Assembly: GCA_902651635.1 (NCBI GenBank)
Contig: CACRSC010000012.1
Location: 809,394-873,393, forward strand
Direction: 5' to 3'
Source: Mastigamoeba balamuthi
Taxonomy: Eukaryota > Evosea > Mastigamoebida > Mastigamoebidae
DNA length: 64,000 bases
The position numbers and the translations under genes were made by a program. The first letter of the stretch is position 1; every line of letters starts with the position of its first letter. Under the pieces are notes generated by a model, which was not told the origin of the DNA, ran no database searches, and saw only the letters and a program-made list of their open reading frames with translations. This document shows positions 53,480-64,000 of the stretch, in pieces.

Positions 53480-55952
53480 ATGGAGGAGCAGCTCAACTAC
53501 TTCGGGCACGCCACGTTCCCCGGATCGCTGGCGTGCTCGCCCACGAACGTCGTCGCTGCCGTCACCGACCAGAGCGTCGGCGTTTTCGTGGGCTGCCCAT
53601 CGCCCAGCCCCTCGCTCACGCGGCCTACCCGCGCAGAGCCTCGGCGCAATGAACATGTGCTCCGTCGCGCGTCCCGCGGAGCTCCGGTACGAGGTCGGGG
53701 ACTCGCTGATGGCGCCAGGGCAGATCGAGAAGCAGACCGAGCTGCTGCCGCTTGTGCGGCACGCGTCGTGGTCGCAGGCGCAGCACGAGCCGAGCGGCGG
53801 CTGCCTGCTGGCCGTCGTGACGGGCGACCAGCGCGTGCACGTGTACGCCCCGCAGTCGTCGTCGCTCGGGGACGAGTGGGAGAGGGTCGCCGAGCTCTCG
53901 CAGATGCTGTACGACAAGTACCTCGCCAAGTGGTCGCCGCTGCCCAAGAGGCGCCCCGGGAGACGCGCCAAGCAGGAGGACGATGTACACAGTCTTCGCC
54001 CACCTTCTCCTCTCGGTCTTTTGAGTGGTGTCCCCTCTCATTTGTTGGTGTACTGCAGGGAATTCTGAGCGTCGAGGAGCAGCTCAAGAGGATTGCCAAG
54101 ATGACGCCTCTGTGTACGTCCGAGAGCACGTGCTCAACGGGGGCCTAAATCGATTGCGCTCAGGCACCGCGTGGTCCACCCTCAAGAGCCGCAGCTTCTC
54201 GCTTGTCGTTGTCGGGACCCGGAGCAGACTGGTCGTCTTCTCCCTCGATGTCCAGCGTGCCAAGTTCTTCGGGTGGGGCAATTCCTCCACGTGCACTGGA
54301 CTGACTGCGAGTGCACAGAGATTACCAGTTCCGCATGCTGAGTGTGCACAAGCCGCCGTACTATCCCGCGTGGACGCTGTCCCTCGCGTTTGCGCCTGCC
54401 TCGTGTGCGGAGGAAGAGATCCTAGCGGCAGGGTCAGGAGACGGGAGGGTCGTTCTGCTCAAGCCGAGCTTTGCTGAAGACGGCAGTGTGACGTTCGACG
54501 TCGTGCGGTCGATAGTGAGCTCTCCGACGTTCCGAGCCGCGGGGGTGATGTGCTGGCAGGGGTCTGCCCCGTCCAGGAGGCTGGCGTTCTCGCAGAACTC
54601 CTACGTGCGCGTATGGAAAGAGGACGCAGCGCAGGATGCCGAGCTGATGCGCACCGGGACCCAGAAGTCGTCGATCACGGGAATCGCCTTCACACAGGAT
54701 GGCGAAACCATCTACGTGGCTTCGGCGGATGGCGGTGCGGCTCGGTCATCAATGTCACCTGTTTGCTCACCGCAGTGTAGATGTCAAGTCGTGGGAGCAG
54801 AAGGACGGCGAGGTCGTTGAGACGGTCGTTCTGCAGAACCCCGCGCAGCAGGTCCAGGGTCTGGACTGCTCTGTCCTGGGCTCCACACTGATCTACCGAT
54901 CCATGTGGGTGGCCTGCTCTTGGCCTGCGTTGCTGATAGCGGCGGCGCGCTCAGGACACTGATGGGGAGGCACATCTACGACTTCAAGGATAGGATGAGG
55001 ATAGAGATGGTCCCGGTCAAGCAGTACGACACCGTAGAGAGCCTGCAAGCCTTGATCGACAATTCCCTGAAGCGTACCCTCCATTTACAGTTGATTGGCA
55101 CTACAGCAAATTCGCTGCAGACTCGACGGACCACGTAATCGGAGGCGAGGAGATAAAGGAAGCTCTGTGCAACTGCGGGTCCAGTGCCCAGCAGTTGATC
55201 GAGGGGCTACTGCAGCGAACATCGAAGGACGCGATGGAGGATGTGCCGCTGCCGATCCTGCTGTGGATGATGTATCTTGTCGTGTCTCAGGTGCCGCAGG
55301 GAGAGGCCCGCCCGGACGTCGTTGTCGACGTCAGGTGTCGCGTCCTGTCCCACCATTACCAGAGCGTCTTGACGTCGTTCATGTCCAGCCCCCAGGGAGA
55401 GCTCAGTGCGCCGTCGCCTCTGTTTTGAGCTTGCTCACGACTTCACAGCCGCCGAGGAGAGGGAATCGCTACTCTTCATGGCAAACTGGTGCAAGACACG
55501 GAACGATCTGGTGGCCTCTGCGGAATCCCAGGAGGTGTGTGGCAACGTTATCAGCAGCCTTGGAAGCCCTGCCGCTGCCAAATGCGCTGTATGCTCAGCC
55601 GAGCTCCCTGCGGACTTCACGGGCCAGGCGACTCTCACGTGCCCAAACGGCCACGAGAACCGTATGCTGTTTAGCTTAGTGCTTAGCCTGCTCTGACTGG
55701 TTGGTGCATACAGCGCGCTGCGCTTGCACAGGAGTCATCATCCCGCCGTCTACGGGGTCGCCGTCGCTCGAGTGCGCTGCCTGCGGAGCGTCGGCGATCA
55801 GCCGGCAGCCCGGGCGTTTCTTGTGGATCCGCGACTGGCGCTGCCCCTTGTGCAGCACCTCGTTCCTCCGCAAGTCGTTGATCAGCAACTACGCCGAGCC
55901 CGTTGTTACTCCAAAGCCCGCGGCCTCCGATGACCAGCAGGGCGCGCAATAA
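53480..55952 (+). CDS. TFIIIC90/GTF3C4-like transcription factor subunit
   Basis: A multi-exon gene starting MEEQLNYFGHATFPGSLACS. The first two thirds read as a WD40-type propeller (SLAFAPASCAEEEILAAGSG and LAFSQNSYVRVWKED, then ITGIAFTQDGETIYVASADG). The C-terminus has paired zinc-binding motifs: AAKCAVCSAEL with TCPNGHENR, then RCACTGVII, LECAACGAS and RDWRCPLCSTSFL. WD40 followed by a C-terminal zinc finger with a C-x-NGH-x-R core is the layout of TFIIIC90 (GTF3C4), a subunit of the Pol III factor that binds tRNA-gene B boxes. The family is inferred from architecture and the finger, so it is not certain; a vacuolar or ciliary WD40 protein is the alternative. The stop is at 55950-55952. 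Confidence 0.55.
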
Positions 55953-56011
55953 GGAACTTTTATGACGTTCGGAGAAATCAACAGCGCAGATTCAAACACC
56001 AAGAGGGGTTT

Positions 56012-56018
56012 GATATCT
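56012..56018. promoter_or_regulatory. GATATCT element upstream of GCNA
   Basis: GATATCT lies 63 bp before the ATG at 56081. It is a member of the recurrent motif family. Confidence 0.35.
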
Positions 56019-56080
56019 TCAGTGCGATTTATTGGCGCCAAAACCCACAGCCCGCCTATACGCCTTTCATCCCCGTTCGA

Positions 56081-58057
56081 ATGTCGAGCGACGACCGTAA
56101 CGCCCGCGTCGAGGCCCTGCGCGCCGCTTGGAGCAACCTGAACCAGCTCTACCGCTGGGAGCAGCACAGCGCTGTGCGCCATTGGGGGCAGCCGTCGTTG
56201 TCTCACGTTGTGCTTCTGCAGCTCCTGTCGGCCTTCAAGGGATTCCCCGCCCCCATCGACCTTCCTATCGGCGCGTCCCCTGTGACGCCGTCTCGAGCCA
56301 GCGCGGTGGACGAGACGTCGATTGCCCAAGACCGCGCCAACTCGGAGGACTCGGTGACCGAGGACGAGTACGACCACGACACCCGCAGCCAGCTGGACAG
56401 CGACACCGAAGACGAGCCAACGGACGACAGGGACAGCACCCTCTCCGTAGCCCCTGCTGGCGACGGCGTCGCACGCAGGCTGTTTGTCCAGGACGAGGAG
56501 GAGCAGACGAGCGAGGACGGCGACGAGGACACCGAAGACGACGCTGACGAGAACGCCAACCTGGCTGGCTTCGTGGTCGACGACGACGAAAGCGGAACGG
56601 ACAGCGAGGGCTCCTTCACGGACGACGAGACTGACTCGGAGAGGGACTGCGAGGTTGTGGTCCAGATTCCAGCAGAGCAGAAGCCTCATCCTGTCGTTGA
56701 GGCCCCGGCAGTGCAGCGCGCCGAGTCGCCAGAGCGCCGTGTCAGCACCCCTGCAGCAAAGTCCCGAATCCCAGTGCTATCGAAGACGCCCATCGCCCAG
56801 CAGTTGCACTCGAGGCCAGCGACGAGCGTAGCCGAGGTCACCGAGCGTCTCCGCCACATGGATCTTACCCCGGCGTGTACGCCTGAATGCTGTTGTGCTC
56901 ATCTCACTGCTTTTCAGCCAAGCCCAAGCCCAAGCCCAAGACGCCGTCTGCTATCCCCAAGACGCCGTCTGCTTATCCTAAGACGCCGTCTCTCGCTGCC
57001 AGGGCACCATCTGCCATTCCCAGGGCGACCACGACCCCAGCCTCGATTCGCAAGATTGGTGCGAGCCCAAAGACCGTGAACAGGGACATCAAGCCGCCAG
57101 GTTCGTTCTCCGGCGGTTCTATCCTTCTTCCTCTCCTCAGACTCCGGTTTTGCAGTTTCTCCCTCGTCTCAGGAGCGTGCGAGGCGCCTGTTCGTCAAAA
57201 CTCGCGAGGAGGTGGCCGCTCGGTTGTTCGCTGAGCTCGATCGCAAGGTCTTCGACGGCAAGCTACACGAGGTGAAGCTGGAGTGGTCGAAAACCTTGAG
57301 GACCACTGCCGGGACGTACACGAACAAGGTACCATATCGTACTAGGCCGCTTGTTGACTGTGTGTGAATGCAGCCAGGCATGGGGACAATCACTCTTTCG
57401 ACCAAGGTGATCGACTCTGAAGGTGAGGTCACTTTATTTCTGCCATGCTGCTGACCAACAAACGCCTCACCCAGCGCGCCTCAAGTCGACGATGCTACAC
57501 GAGATGTGCCATGCAGCGGTGGCGGTGATCAACAACGAGCCGAACGCCCCGGCCCACGGGGCTCTGTTCAAGCAATGGTACCGTGGTTGGTGGGCCTTCG
57601 GTTGTCTCACTACCCGCTTTCCGTGTAGGGGGCGCCGTGTCGAGTACCACTGTCCTGGGGTCACTGTCGACACGCTCCACAACTACATCATCCACCACAA
57701 GTACATCTACAAGGTAAGCTGCGTCGGGGGCGTGTACACGACTGAGCACGTGTTTACGTCATTGCGTTCCAGTGCACGAGGTGCGGTCTGACGTACGGGA
57801 GGGAGTCCAAGTCGATCGACACCAATGTGTCCGTGTGCCGGTGCGGAGGCCGCCTGGTGCTGCAGCCGCGGCTGACGAGCGCGGGAAAGCCCGCGGAGCC
57901 CAAGGCGCCCACGGGGTTCAGCGCGTTCGTTAAGGAGAACATGGCCAAGTTCCGGAAGGACAACCCCGGAACACCTCACAAGGCGATCATGGGCAAGATG
58001 GCCGAGCTCTACAAGGCCAAGAAGACCGCGTCGGCGGTGTCCGAGAACCCCAGCTGA
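56081..58057 (+). CDS. GCNA-type SprT metalloprotease with acidic tail and HMG-like domain
   Basis: There are seven exons: 56081-56876, 56918-57100, 57156-57328, 57374-57422, 57475-57577, 57629-57713 and 57773-58057, with introns of 41-59 nt, giving 557 aa with all phases consistent. The first 270 residues are acidic and disordered (DEEEQTSEDGDEDTEDDADE). KTPSAIPKTPS repeats follow. The SprT domain has KSTMLHEMCHAAVAVINNEP (zinc-binding HExxH) and a third ligand region near NAPAHGALFKQW. A zinc ribbon follows (KCTRCGLTYG with VCRCGGRLVL). The C-terminus FSAFVKENMAKFRKDNPGT resembles an HMG box. GCNA proteins clear DNA-protein crosslinks, mainly in germline and meiotic cells in animals. The architecture matches GCNA more closely than Spartan. 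Confidence 0.9.
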
Positions 58058-58855
58058 GCCGCCCGCTACCCCTGCGGTTTCATTTCGCAGAAGCATGAGA
58101 AAGCCGAGGCATTTGTGGGCCGGCAACCGGTATACACAATCGTGGACCGCTGAAATCTTTTTGTGAGAACATTTGAATGATTCAAAAAGAGGGATGCAAA
58201 CAATTGAATTTTCTGGACAAGGATTCAAAAGGTGGTAACAACTGCAGTCTGGCCCCGTATACTCTCAACTCTCACTCATTGGACAGGGCCATCATTCTGC
58301 TCTGTAAGGGGGGGTGGTCAGTGTGAACAGAGTGGCAGGGGCACGCCGATCACCAGGCGTCCCTGTGTGGCAGGCTGCCCATGTGGCAGGCCCCACTGCC
58401 TGCCAGACTGTGCCGCACCAGACTGCACCACGCCAGACCGCGCCGTGCGCCAGACCACGCTGTGTGCCAGGCGGTCGTGCATGCCAGTCGGCCTGTGCCG
58501 CAGCGACAGTGAGTGTGCGGGAGGAGGGGACACATGGGTTTAAGGAACGCGGCTAACAACAATGGAGTGGCGTCGGTCTGAAGAAACAAATATCGGGACT
58601 TCACACAGTAGCAGTTTCTACAAAAGGCAACGTTGTTGGTGCCTACCAAGTTCGTAGGCAACCACCACAACATCAGAATAATATTGGCCCGATTCCTTTT
58701 GTCCGATTTCAACCACTGGGTCCATCGATTGAGTTTGTTTGCATTTACAACATTGCAAAAACAATCATAGGCACCCATCATTTTCCGGCCCAACATTGGA
58801 CCCCACTCTCCAAAAATGTGCAAGAAGGAAATCGTAGACACAAAGAAATGTTCCT
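58058..58855. other. Lower-GC intergenic region with a short repeat patch
   Basis: A 98-bp block of degenerate 15-17 bp repeats at 58403-58500 is followed by lower-GC sequence. It contains a minus-strand open frame of about 100 residues (58,859 downwards) with no recognised family. I see no convincing gene. Confidence 0.4.
58403..58500. repeat. Six degenerate 15-17 bp tandem repeats
   Basis: Units begin CCAG at 58403, 58418, 58433, 58450, 58467 and 58484. The first four share CCAGAC; the spacing changes from 15 to 17 bp. It is minisatellite-like and non-coding. Confidence 0.6.
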
Positions 58856-60099
58856 TCAATCCTTCAAATGTAATTGTGTATTCCGGTTGCGGGGTCCGTT
58901 GCCCCTATTTGTCGAATTCCCCGACATTTTGCGTCCGGAAATTATATCGCACACGTCATCTTCGTGAGGGCGCGGCCCATCCTTGAGGACAACTTCTCGC
59001 GCCTCGTACGATCTAGCACAGGCCGATCCGATGGCGGGGTACATCGACTTCGACCCCGAGCACCTCGTGATCTCGCTGAGGGCTTCGTCGACGACGTAGC
59101 CCTGGCGGCGCACGAGATGATGCACCCTCGCGGTCACGTCGGACTCGTTCTCGTACTTTGTCGACTTGAGCGGCGCGGCGCTGTCGGCGTCTCGCGAGCG
59201 GGCGGCACATCGACGTTTCGCGCGACTCCATGTGTCAAGGCTACAGTCGCGGCTGCGCGTCGGCGCAGGGGCGCGCCGCTCGAGGACCAGGCACGGGCAC
59301 CACCGGCTTCCACTAGATGGAAACGCTCATGAACGAGCTCATGCTGCTCATTCGTGCGCGACCACTGCTCGTTGGGCTGGCTGCGCGGCGCCTCGACGGG
59401 GTACTTCTGCTGCACGCCGCGCGAGTGCAGGTGCACGGAGGTCCGCATGCAGCTGGCGTACTGTGCGCGCTGGACGACCCTCGCCGCTCCAAACGAGAAC
59501 AAGGATAGTCAGACAAGTCTCTCCATTCGATTGGGGCACTGTCACAACGTGGTGTGGGTGTGTGCGTTCTCAAAAAAGCTGCCTTCCTGCTTGACGGGGT
59601 GGCCGGCGTTGACACGCTCCACGCTCTCGCGCAGACGGGCATCGTACTGCTCCTCGGTTTCCTCGTCCTCCTCGTCTTCCTCCACGTAGTCCTTAGCGGC
59701 TGCGCCGACGTAGAACTTGAGGGTCTTGCTCTCGGCGATGACGCGGAGCATCTCGTCCTTGCTTCGCCCTCCGGCCGCAGCGAGGTGCTCGAGCTCCTCG
59801 TCGGAGATCTCCAGCTTCTTGACCCACTCCGGCGGCTCGTACTCGCCGGTGAATTGCGGCTGCAGGGACGGTGTGATGCCCGAGTCCCCGATCCTGGTCG
59901 CGGTCCCTGCCTCTGGTGGGGATTCGGCGGACGGCCGCGGTCCGCTCTTGAGAGGGGGCGGGGTGCGCGAGGGCGCGACGAAGGGCTGTGCATGTTGCGG
60001 GAGGACACAGTTTTATTAGAAGCGAAAGCGAGCGCAGTGCGGAGTAAAGTGCCCACGCACGCGGGGATCGCTGCATGTGTCACGAGACGCGGGCTCCAT
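58856..60099 (-). CDS. Unrecognised conserved-looking multi-exon gene
   Basis: Exon 1 (60099-60061, MEPASRDTCSDPR) splices over 75 nt to exon 2 (from 59985), which reads PFVAPSRTPPPLKSGPRPSA, then EYEPPEWVKKLEISDEELEH and MLRVIAESKTLKFYVGAAA, then an acidic run. A further exon contains VVQRAQYASCMRTSVHLHSR, and a last one DVTARVHHLVRRQGYVVDEA and ends at 58856. Borders of the last introns are unresolved. The frames look evolutionarily constrained (mixed charged helices, no low complexity) but I do not recognise the family. It is divergent from the gene at 60255 across 155 bp, with an AATATCT element at 60157-60163 between them. Confidence 0.5.
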
Positions 60100-60156
60100 A
60101 GACAGTTAGCTTCTGTATTTCCACGAATTAACCTCGTGTTTGTTGAGTTGATGACA

Positions 60157-60163
60157 AATATCT
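60157..60163. promoter_or_regulatory. AATATCT element between divergent genes at 60.1-60.25 kb
   Basis: It lies 92 bp before the ATG at 60255 and about 58 bp upstream of the minus-strand start at 60099. It is a member of the recurrent motif family. Confidence 0.35.
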
Positions 60164-60254
60164 CGGGAATGTCGCGTCAGAGGTTGCGTCGCCCATAACA
60201 AACCTCGCCGTAAGCAATATTCTAAAGCAACCCTGCAGGCCCTTCACCGTCTCC

Positions 60255-60485
60255 ATGGACGACCTGCGGAATGTCACGCAGGCGAGGCCGCTCAATTCCC
60301 CCATGGGGTTCATCGGTCGCATCAAGCGGATCGGCGCGCTGGACTGGCGCGCTGTCGATCCACTACGTCTCACCTTCAACGTGCACCCAAGCTTCGCGAG
60401 CACGCTGGAGGGCAGGTCAATTGCCTACGCCGAGTCTCTTATGGCGGTTCGCTTCCCGCCCATTTCGTCTTAGCCCCCACACCGC

Positions 60486-60519
<34 letters not shown>

Positions 60520-60816
60520 CCCCTTGCAGTCGTGGGGATCGGAGGGCGGTGGGACCAGCGTTCGCTGCACTCCGGCTGAGGGGGACTATGACGACAACCA
60601 CTCCGGCAGATTCAGCGACAGGTTTTTGCACCACAGCTCGGACGGCATCTGGGTCTACCACCGCAAGATTCCCAGCCGGACCCCAGCTGGTCGGTGCACC
60701 GGGTGCACGTTGTTCTCATCCAGGACCACCTCGACCCCCAGCACTTCATTGTGGTAAAGGCCATTGCGGTAAAGGCGTTCTACAGCCATGACCACGGCGG
60801 TTCGTTCGAAGCGTGA
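60255..60816 (+). CDS. Small unrecognised gene with an apparent 23-nt intron and poly-C tract
   Basis: There are three exons, all in phase 0: 60255-60446, 60530-60652 and 60676-60816, giving 151 aa. Exon 1 reads MDDLRNVTQARPLNSPMGFI, exon 2 includes RFSDRFLHHSSDGIW, and exon 3 includes SWSVHRVHVVLIQDHLDPQH and IVVKAIAVKAFYSHDHGGSF. Intron 1 (83 nt) has a run of 32 C at 60487-60518 just before its acceptor. Intron 2 is only 23 nt (60653-60675). Without these introns the frame breaks. The small soluble alpha/beta-like protein is not recognised. Confidence 0.5.
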
Positions 60817-63800
60817 TGAGCTAGCTGCTCATGAAAGAGAGAAGGTATCTAGAGACGTGTATTCTTGTATTTAGTCATGTCTGGGCATGCCCCAGGGCAC
60901 GGGAGAGGCCGTGGGCCCTCAGGGCAAGGCCCATCTCGACCCTTCCAATTGAGCGAGTGCCAGCTGCGGTTGCAATGCTAGAGGCCGTCTCGAGAATGCC
61001 CTGCACCTCACCACACAGAACGCTCATGTTCGTTGCTCATTCACATTCAAGTATTCCCTCCCAGTATGACTCAGGTGGGCTTCCATTTTTTATCTCACGT
61101 TTGCATGCAAAGTGATGCCGAAACTGTTCACCTTCTGGAACAACGCCTCCAAGCCATGTGTATTCTGTGGCGGGAAGAAGGCCGACGTCGAGCGCAGGAA
61201 GCTGCTGGAACACCAGAACTGCACACTTTGCAATACATCACTCGAGGGATGCATGATCAATCAGCAGGGGCCAAGGACACTCGGGAACATCGCAATTGTA
61301 TGTGACTGGGCCTCAAACATCATCAACCTCACAGGCCTTCTGGCTTACATCGAGTTTGTCTGGGCATGGGGCGCCTGACAGTGCCTGCCGGGCTGCTGCA
61401 CCCTGGCTGGCATGCCCCTGAACCGGGAAAGGAAGACAGGGTGCCGGGGTTGTTCTGGAATGCCAGCTGGGACCATGCTGACAATAACGTTGACAGCCAT
61501 GAGTCCTGGAATGTGCAGCACATGGCCCTCTGGGCCAACTTGGCAAGGGGGAGGCTGTTAATCAAAACGTTCCATGTCTACATGTACAATGCCTTTCTCA
61601 ACCTCCAGCACGATTGCCTGGAACCAAGCATCATCAAGGCAGTAGCACTTCTCGAGCCATGGGAACTCCGAGATCCACACTGATGGGGTGATGTCAATCT
61701 CAGCTTTGATAGCCCAGGTGATCAGGTGGGCCTCAATCTTGAGTTCGTAGAACCTGGAGAGGAACGCCCTCCCTCCTCTCATGGCGCTTGGTCTTGATCA
61801 ATGCCCAAGACCCGCAGGATGGCTTTGGATAGAGCATTTAATGTAAGGGCCTGGTTCACCCACTTGTCAGGCAGGATGGGCCGCCCATGTGCTTGCCGAG
61901 GGACTCTGCTGCCTGCACCAGCTCGTGTGGGACAGGGCCACCCAGGCACACTGATGGACAAGTCGCAAGGATGCCTTCAACATTAATGTCCCTGTCCTGC
62001 CCCTCATCGCCATGAACACAGCCTGCTCAGGCGAGTGCTGCTCAGGCAGGACTGACATGCCCACGATGGCTGAGAGCACCCCTATGGCATTGGTGTCGAC
62101 ACTCAGCCCAGACCTTCCACAACCCATCAGAAGACACAAAGTGCATGATGAGATCAGCTTGTCACTCTTGTCAATGATCTGCTTCATTTAATGTCACATT
62201 TGGCACACAGGTGAGGACGTACCGCTTGATGGCTTTGATGGCAGCCAGGTTCTCACCTTCATTCTCACAGTCCATTACCTCCTTCTTGAGCTGCTTGAGC
62301 AGCATGATACAGGTTGCACAGTTCAGAAGGGCAGACAGCAGGTCAGGGATGCCATCCACCTGGGATCTTGTGCAAGGCCATCACCTCTTCATCTGAGAAC
62401 AGCCAAGGAGCGAGCCTGTTGCTTGAAGGGACGAGAAAGCCATGAATGTGCAGCATGTGCTTGAACTCACTGCAGAGGTCGTTGGCCTCGCAGTGCACCT
62501 GAGCGAGGGTTCTGGCATGGATAGCAAGCACAGTGTCATTGTAGCTCATGAACCTCTCTGCTCAGTCTCTGAGGTCGCCAGCAGCTCACTGCCCCACATG
62601 AACCCGTGCCTCATGGGCTGTACAAGGTACTCACAGAGCCATGCCCAAGTTGTCTCCTCGTCCTTGAGGAAGAGCTCACCCTTCTTCTTGATGTAGACTG
62701 GCATGATGGACACCAGCATTACATTGTCCATGAAGCTGCAGATGCAGTCCACCATCTGGGCAGCTGCATCACACAGTGCACCGCTGCTGCCAAGCATGAT
62801 GAAGAGCTTATTGTACAACTTGGTCAAGAAGTCCACGCCAGTGATGTTCAATGGACTGTAGAACAGTGCTCAGTATATGTCCTTTCCACTCGTGGCTGGA
62901 CCTGTTCTTCACGATGTTCCTGTGGTTCACAGTTGCACATATAAGCAAGGCATGGATCATGTTCCAGAACAGCGCTGTCAGCAAGCAGCTCAGGGTCCAG
63001 CAGGAGCTGCAGAACTTTGACGTTGAGGTGGTTGATGAGGTCAAGGACAACAGCAGCAAAGGTGACAACAACAACAACAACAATAGCATCACCAAGCAGG
63101 ATGAGCTCGTTCTGCTTAACGAAGAGCACAATTCTGACATTGTCACAGACCTGGCAGTACCTCTTCCTGATGATGGTCTTCCAGCCCTCATTGATCTTCC
63201 TGAGGATGATCTCATCCCACAGTGAGATGTAGGCATCACTGACCACTGTGATGTTGCTGTTCATTACACAGTGGAAGAAGCCCTCAACTCACACCTGCCT
63301 GTTGCATGCCTTTTCCCACACCTGATCATGCTCACAGGCCAATGGATTATGATGGAAAATGACAGGCAGAAACAAATTCCAGTGAATACAATCCAAACCA
63401 GCATTCAAAGGAAAGCACTGGCATCAACCAGCGAAAACAAACAGATTTGGTCAGCCAACCAAAAGGCACAGTCAAAAGACAGAAAAAAAGGTTCGTTGTT
63501 GAGGGCTGGGCCAGGAGTTGGCCCGAGGTCACGAGAGTCACCAGAGGTTAGTGATGAGAAACCTGATGGGGATGACAACAGAGACCTTGTTTGAGAGCTT
63601 GGCCACGATGTCCCTGAACTGAGGAAGGACAATGGGGCAGCAGTGGACCTTGAAGAACTCGATCTTGCCCAGGGGCTGGTCAGCATGTGACTGGGGCCTG
63701 GCCCACTCGAAGGGTGACTGGCAGAGAGGACCGCCTGGTGGCTGCACGAGTGGCTTGGTCAGCACAAGGCCATTCTTGGTGTCAATGCCCCAGACCTCAC

Positions 63801-64000
63801 AGTACTCGTAGAAGCCACAGTCGAAGTCAAAGAGGTGTGCCAGTGGGCTGACCTTGGCCACTGTGTTCCCCAGGGTGCATACAACGGTCCCCTGCTGCAG
63901 CAGTATGCCGTCCAGAACCCAGAGGCACTTACTTGATCTTCTTCTTCCCACCTTTGTCCTTAACCTTCATGTCAACCTGATGAACAGTTGTCCTGTACAT
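60817..64000 (-). pseudogene. Lower-GC coding relic of unknown family
   Basis: From about 61.3 kb to the window end the minus strand shows protein-like reading in short overlapping pieces, for example near 63.26-62.85 kb (SDAYISLWDEIILRKINEGW), 62.85-62.55 kb (VDFLTKLYNKLFIMLGSSGA) and 61.78-61.56 kb (EIDITPSVWISEFPWLEKCY). Composition and codon use differ from the GC-rich host genes. No family is recognised; an old mobile or viral insertion and a decayed host gene are both possible. It looks broken, with several interruptions. A plus-strand frame at 61112-61378 with two CxxC pairs (CVFCGG, CTLCNTS) may be independent but is unconfirmed. Confidence 0.35.

Overview
This 64 kb window is nuclear DNA of a GC-rich, gene-dense, unicellular-style eukaryote. 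The evidence is conserved eukaryote-only genes (actin, NOP14, PAT1, Derlin, myotubularin, a giant ubiquitin protease, TFIIIC90-like, GCNA), many short GT-AG introns (mostly 40-130 nt, some apparently as short as 23 nt), an intron-bearing tRNA-Tyr, and gene spacing often below 300 bp. The actin is close to amoebozoan actins, but I cannot place the species from sequence alone. It is a draft assembly: one 631-N gap lies in actin, and two single-N joins are flanked by repeated ends.

Layout. 0-5.5 kb: edge of a TPR gene (-), a small basic gene (+), seryl-tRNA synthetase copy 1 (+) and a secreted unknown (+). 5.6-7.8 kb: Derlin (-), RNF170-like E3 (+) and tRNA-Glu(CTC). 7.8-10 kb: an AT-rich island with no recognisable gene. 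10.2-18.2 kb: actin, a BTB-BACK gene with a MATH-like C-terminus, a penta-EF-hand gene whose first exon and upstream region are tandemly duplicated, a Sel1-repeat gene and tRNA-Tyr(GTA). 18.3-25.7 kb: a choline-transporter-like protein, NOP14 (-) and seryl-tRNA synthetase copy 2 (-), inverted relative to copy 1. 25.7-30.2 kb: GC-rich degenerate tandem repeats, a secreted vWA protein, and a decayed region in which one short segment occurs twice. 30.2-39.3 kb: a giant USP-family deubiquitinase (-). 39.9-45.4 kb: F-box gene (+), an R3HCC1L-like gene (-) and a RING-F-box-WD40 protein (+). 45.5-45.9 kb: a possible Pol III-type structured RNA. 46.2-58.1 kb: PAT1 (-), myotubularin (-), TFIIIC90-like (+) and GCNA/SprT protease (+). 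58.1-64 kb: a repeat patch, two divergent unrecognised genes, and a 3 kb lower-GC coding relic of unknown origin.

Themes. Several genes serve ubiquitin and protein quality control (Derlin, RNF170-like, USP, F-box, RING-F-box-WD40, BTB-BACK) or RNA metabolism (two SerRS, NOP14, PAT1, TFIIIC90-like, two tRNAs). Nothing suggests an operon; neighbours are unrelated housekeeping genes. Several divergent pairs share intergenic regions of about 140-280 bp. The most striking cross-gene signals are a GATATCT/GATATTT element 20-100 bp upstream of many start codons, recurring 23-nt introns, and the divergent SerRS pair.
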